A DNA stretch of 8,429 bases from an uncultured Bacilli bacterium (GTDB lineage Bacteria; Bacillota_I; Bacilli_A; RF39; UBA660), in the NCBI GenBank assembly GCA_949113215.1, contig CARZYU010000045.1, positions 1-8,429 of the forward strand, read 5' to 3'. Shown in pieces: positions 6,134-8,429 of the stretch. Under the pieces are notes generated by a model. The model was given only the letters and a program-made list of their open reading frames with translations. It was not told where the DNA came from and ran no database searches. Both the position numbers and the translations under genes were made by a program. The stretch's first letter is position 1. The number at the start of each line of letters is the position of its first letter.

Positions 6134-6943
6134 TCATGCTCGATTATTTTTCAAATATTTATTATCGCTTTCTGATAATATCTTCATTTGAGAAATGGCA
6201 ATTTTATTTAATCTATCAAGTCTATTTGATTGATTTAATCCATCGTTTATAAATACTGCATTTAAATTTTCTAAATTTGCTAAACATATTAGCTCATCAA
6301 TAGAAGCATAATCTCTTATATTTCCACTTTTATCTTTATTTTTCTCTCTCCAACTTTTTGCAGTCAGACCAAATAAAGCCATATTTAGAACATCTGCTTC
6401 TTCAGCATAAATATAATTTATTTCTTCTTTTGTTAATTCTTTAGGTATTAAATTATCCTTAATAGCGCTAGTATGAATTTTGTAATTGATTTTAGATAAT
6501 TCTCTTTTAACATTCCATCCCATTTGCCTTTGTTCTTCAGTCTTTAATCTTTCAAATTCTTTTATTAATAGTAATTTGAACTTGGGACTAATCCACATGC
6601 CAAATTCAAATGCTATATCCTTATGAGCGTACGTTCCCCCATATCTTCCTGCTTTTGATACAATACCAATAGCATTTGTTTTACGAGCCCATTCTTTAAC
6701 GCTAATTTTATAACGGTTAAGACCTGCTTGACTTTTAATTATGGCGAATTCGCCATAATTAAAATTAGGATTGTGAAGTTCTTCCCAAATACCCAAAAAT
6801 TCAATTGTATTTCTATTCCTTAACCAATCAGATACAAAAAATTCACCATCTTTTGACTTAAGCATATCCGTAATAGAAATATAATCTTCATCATTTATTT
6901 TTGTATAATTAATTATTTGATTATCAACATTTAATTCCAACAT
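6134..6943 (-). CDS. KilA-N domain protein
   Basis: This 269-residue protein has a KilA-N DNA-binding domain over about residues 5-135. Its marks are YISITDML (21-28), IWEELHNPNFN (52-62), EFAIIKSQAGLNRYKISVKEWARKTNAIGI (65-94) and the strongly conserved GGTYAHKDIAFEFGMWISPKFKLLLIKEFERLK (102-134). The remaining C-terminal half is helical and charged, with no family that can be named from sequence. KilA-N proteins are typical of phages, large DNA viruses and bacterial accessory regions and act as DNA-binding or regulatory proteins. The start is supported by AGGAGA (6952-6957, minus strand) eight bases away. The gene looks more AT-rich than its neighbours and is flanked by operator-like repeats, suggesting horizontal acquisition. 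The segment 6001-6133 between its stop and the deacetylase shows only that gene's promoter. Confidence 0.88.
   Translation of the reverse strand: MLELNVDNQIINYTKINDEDYISITDMLKSKDGEFFVSDWLRNRNTIEFLGIWEELHNPNFNYGEFAIIKSQAGLNRYKISVKEWARKTNAIGIVSKAGRYGGTYAHKDIAFEFGMWISPKFKLLLIKEFERLKTEEQRQMGWNVKRELSKINYKIHTSAIKDNLIPKELTKEEINYIYAEEADVLNMALFGLTAKSWREKNKDKSGNIRDYASIDELICLANLENLNAVFINDGLNQSNRLDRLNKIAISQMKILSESDNKYLKNNRA
6733..6764. repeat. 32-bp perfect palindrome inside the KilA-N gene
   Basis: Arms 6733-6748 and 6749-6764 are exact reverse complements with no spacer, centred on GAATTC within GGCGAATTCGCC. It encodes residues 60-71 (NFNYGEFAIIKS), part of the conserved KilA-N domain. It could form a strong cruciform or mRNA hairpin, or be a symmetric protein-binding site. 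Confidence 0.95.
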
Positions 6944-6963
6944 AAATCTAATCTCCTTTCCAT

Positions 6964-7039
6964 TTTTGCAGACATATCTGCAAAATATAATTCACTAATA
7001 ATGGAAAACCATTATCTTGTCATTTTCCATTGTCAATGG
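6964..7039. promoter_or_regulatory. Cluster of operator-like inverted repeats upstream of the KilA-N gene
   Basis: Three inverted repeats lie in the 5' region of the KilA-N gene. TTTTGCAGA (6964-6972) pairs with TCTGCAAAA (6977-6985), with 4 bp between them. ATAATGG (6998-7004) pairs with CCATTAT (7009-7015) around AAAA. CCATTG (7027-7032) pairs with CAATGG (7034-7039) around one base. The last contains a minus-strand TTGACA that could be a -35 box, but no well-spaced -10 is clear (TAATGG at 16 bp is the best seen). The arrangement suggests a tightly regulated promoter, perhaps autoregulated. Confidence 0.55.
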
Positions 7040-7171
7040 ATCGCTTGTTTTCGTATTTTCTTTATTGATATCCGAACCTCCATTTTTTGTGCTGCTCACT
7101 TTTATTATTCGCAAACGGGTTGTATTTGGAAAACTTTCTTATAAAAATATGTTCTTTTTTCTAAAAAAGCC

Positions 7172-7201
7172 TTGCATTACATAGAATGTCTATGATAAAA
7201 T
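7172..7201 (+). promoter_or_regulatory. Promoter of the S10 ribosomal operon
   Basis: A -35 box TTGCAT (7172-7177) and a -10 box TAAAAT (7196-7201) are separated by 18 bp and lie about 120 bp upstream of rpsJ. They are followed immediately by a structured leader. The stretch 7040-7171 between the KilA-N operators and this promoter is AT-rich and shows no gene. Confidence 0.7.
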
Positions 7202-7207
7202 GATCCA

Positions 7208-7306
7208 TGTGTGGCTGCTTAGATGTGGGAGGTTGCCGATACACTAGGACGAGTTGTCATAATCGTATCGGGTTATTCACACGGAGCAAGTCTATACTAG
7301 ATATAG
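7208..7306 (+). ncRNA. Structured 5' leader of the S10 operon
   Basis: The leader has nested stems: TGTGTGG (7208-7214) with TCACACG (7277-7283, two G-U pairs at the ends), and inside it CCGATAC (7236-7242) with GTATCGG (7265-7271). A small GAC/GTC hairpin sits in the apical region. A separate hairpin, CTATA (7292-7296) with TATAG (7302-7306), lies close to the ribosome site. Autogenous ribosomal-protein leaders are common before this operon (L4 in E. coli). The ligand here is unknown. Confidence 0.6.
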
Positions 7307-7325
7307 GCGAAGGGAGGATAAAAAT

Positions 7326-7634
7326 ATGTCAAAAGAAAAAGTTCGTATCAGATTAAAAGCGTACGATCACAGAGTTCTTGACAACGCCGCAACAAAAATT
7401 GTGGAAACAATTAAAAGATCAGGAGGAGAAATTTCTGGACCAGTTCCACTTCCAACCGAAGTTGAGAAGTTCACGATCTTAAGAGCGGTTCACAAGTACA
7501 AAGATTCACGTGAACAATTTGAAAGACGTACACACAAGAGATTGATTGACATTAAAAATCCAAGCAAGGAAACCATTGATGCTTTAGCACATCTTGATTT
7601 ACCAAGCGGAGTAAACATCGAAATCAAATTATAA
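7326..7634 (+). CDS. rpsJ: Ribosomal protein S10
   Basis: This 102-residue protein is the small-subunit ribosomal protein S10 (also known as NusE in antitermination), at its usual length. Diagnostic stretches are VRIRLKAYDHRVLD (7-20), SGPVPLPT (37-44), HKYKDSREQFERRTHKRLIDI (55-75) and LPSGVNIEIKL at the C-terminus. GGGAGG (7312-7317) precedes the ATG. It is the first gene of the S10 operon, followed by rplC after 24 bp. Confidence 0.98.
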   Translation: MSKEKVRIRLKAYDHRVLDNAATKIVETIKRSGGEISGPVPLPTEVEKFTILRAVHKYKDSREQFERRTHKRLIDIKNPSKETIDALAHLDLPSGVNIEIKL

Positions 7635-7658
7635 AAGATATTTTAGGAGGAAAAGAAA

Positions 7659-8429
7659 ATGAAAGGAATCTTAGGAAAAAAGATTGGCATGACTCAAGTC
7701 TTTGCTACAAACGGTAAATTGACTCCTGTTACAGTCATCGAAGTAGAACCAAATGTCGTAACCCAAATCAAAACTGTAGAAAAAGACGGATACGATGCCA
7801 TCCAATTAGGTTATGAAACCGTAAGAGAACATGTTAGCAACAAACCAAAAATGGGTCATACCAAAAAAGCAGGTACTGCACCTAAGCGCTTCTTGAGAGA
7901 AATAAGAGGAGTTAACGTAGCAGATTACACGTTGGGACAAAACGTAACAGCATCTATTTTTGAAGTAGGAGAAATGGTGGATGTTACTGGTACCAGCAAA
8001 GGAAAAGGATACCAAGGTGTCATCAAACGTTACAACCAAACGAGAGGTCCTATGGGACATGGTTCACAATACCATAGAGGAGTAGGTTCTCTTGGTACGA
8101 TGTTACCAATGCACGTATTAAAAGGTAAAAAGTTACCAGGACATATGGGTAATGTCACAAGAACCGTACAAAATTTGGAAGTCGTTGCCATTGACGAAGA
8201 GAATCATTGTTTATTAATCAAAGGAAACGTTCCAGGACCAAAGAATTCGTTGGTAATGATTCGTACTGCAGTCAAAAATCCAGGAAAGGTCAATCCACAA
8301 GAAGAATTGATTACTTATGTAGAAGAAGTTCAAGAAGAAGTAGTGGAAACACCGATCGAAGAAACCGTGGTTGAAGAGACTGTAGAAGAAACTCCTGTGG
8401 AAACAGTAGAAACGACGGAAGAAGTCGTA
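7659..8429 (+). CDS. rplC: Ribosomal protein L3, with acidic C-terminal extension (cut by window end)
   Basis: Large-subunit protein L3 binds near the peptidyl transferase centre and is an early assembly protein. It begins MKGILGKKIGMTQVF after AGGAGG (7645-7650) and has the conserved core KGKGYQGVIKRY, RGPMGHGSQYHR, KGKKLPGHMGN and NVPGPKNSLVMIRTA. The frame stays open for 257 codons to the end of the window, whereas the usual bacterial L3 is about 205-215 residues. From residue 221 the chain is a tail of Val, Glu and Thr with 15 Glu in 37 residues and no Lys or Arg. No stop is reached, so the tail length is unknown. Confidence 0.97.
   Translation, partial: MKGILGKKIGMTQVFATNGKLTPVTVIEVEPNVVTQIKTVEKDGYDAIQLGYETVREHVSNKPKMGHTKKAGTAPKRFLREIRGVNVADYTLGQNVTASIFEVGEMVDVTGTSKGKGYQGVIKRYNQTRGPMGHGSQYHRGVGSLGTMLPMHVLKGKKLPGHMGNVTRTVQNLEVVAIDEENHCLLIKGNVPGPKNSLVMIRTAVKNPGKVNPQEELITYVEEVQEEVVETPIEETVVEETVEETPVETVETTEEVV

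Noticed and set aside
1..8429. CRISPR array, tRNA or rRNA genes, or transposase genes.
   Set aside because: No regularly spaced direct repeats, tRNA cloverleaf, rRNA sequence or transposase motif was seen on either strand by eye.

Overview
The window comes from an AT-rich, low-GC Gram-positive bacterium (Bacillota). The strong GGAGG-type ribosome sites, the sequences of ribosomal proteins S10 and L3, and the gut-Firmicute style of the first half all point to the Erysipelotrichia/RF39-like part of the Bacilli. That placement is an inference. TGA is used as a stop (the ATGA overlap at 3339-3342), so the mycoplasma code does not apply.

Positions 1-5119 hold a complete-looking diversity-generating retroelement (DGR) joined to an intracellular ATPase operon. 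A 78-bp template repeat (TR, 44-121) sits in a non-coding, strongly structured leader. It is followed by a DGR-type reverse transcriptase (343-1371). The matching variable repeat (VR, 1625-1702) lies inside the next gene. TR and VR differ at 17 positions, and 16 of these are adenines in the TR, which is the hallmark of adenine-directed mutagenic retrohoming. The diversified protein is not a surface lectin or phage tail fibre. It is a 642-residue fusion of a C-type-lectin-like/FGly-like variable module, an FGEYPQ-type linker domain and a MoxR-like AAA+ ATPase. Two downstream genes are tightly coupled to it: a small protein that looks like a second AAA+ core without its P-loop, and a DUF2201-type protein with a HExxH zinc-peptidase motif and a VWA/MIDAS domain. 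The working model is that the DGR varies the recognition face of an ATP-driven MoxR-VWA machine that gates a metallopeptidase-like partner inside the cell. This would be a diversifying sensor, possibly for invaders. The defence role is inference; the TR/VR pattern and gene order are seen directly.

A perfect 34-bp palindrome (5118-5151) ends this operon and also serves the convergent polysaccharide deacetylase gene (5155-5994, minus strand). Behind that is a KilA-N domain gene (6134-6943, minus), whose 5' region carries several inverted repeats and whose coding sequence contains a 32-bp perfect palindrome.

Positions 7172-8429 begin the conserved S10 ribosomal operon: promoter, structured leader, rpsJ, and rplC running off the window with an unusual glutamate-rich tail. 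The accessory cargo therefore sits directly upstream of a core ribosomal operon.
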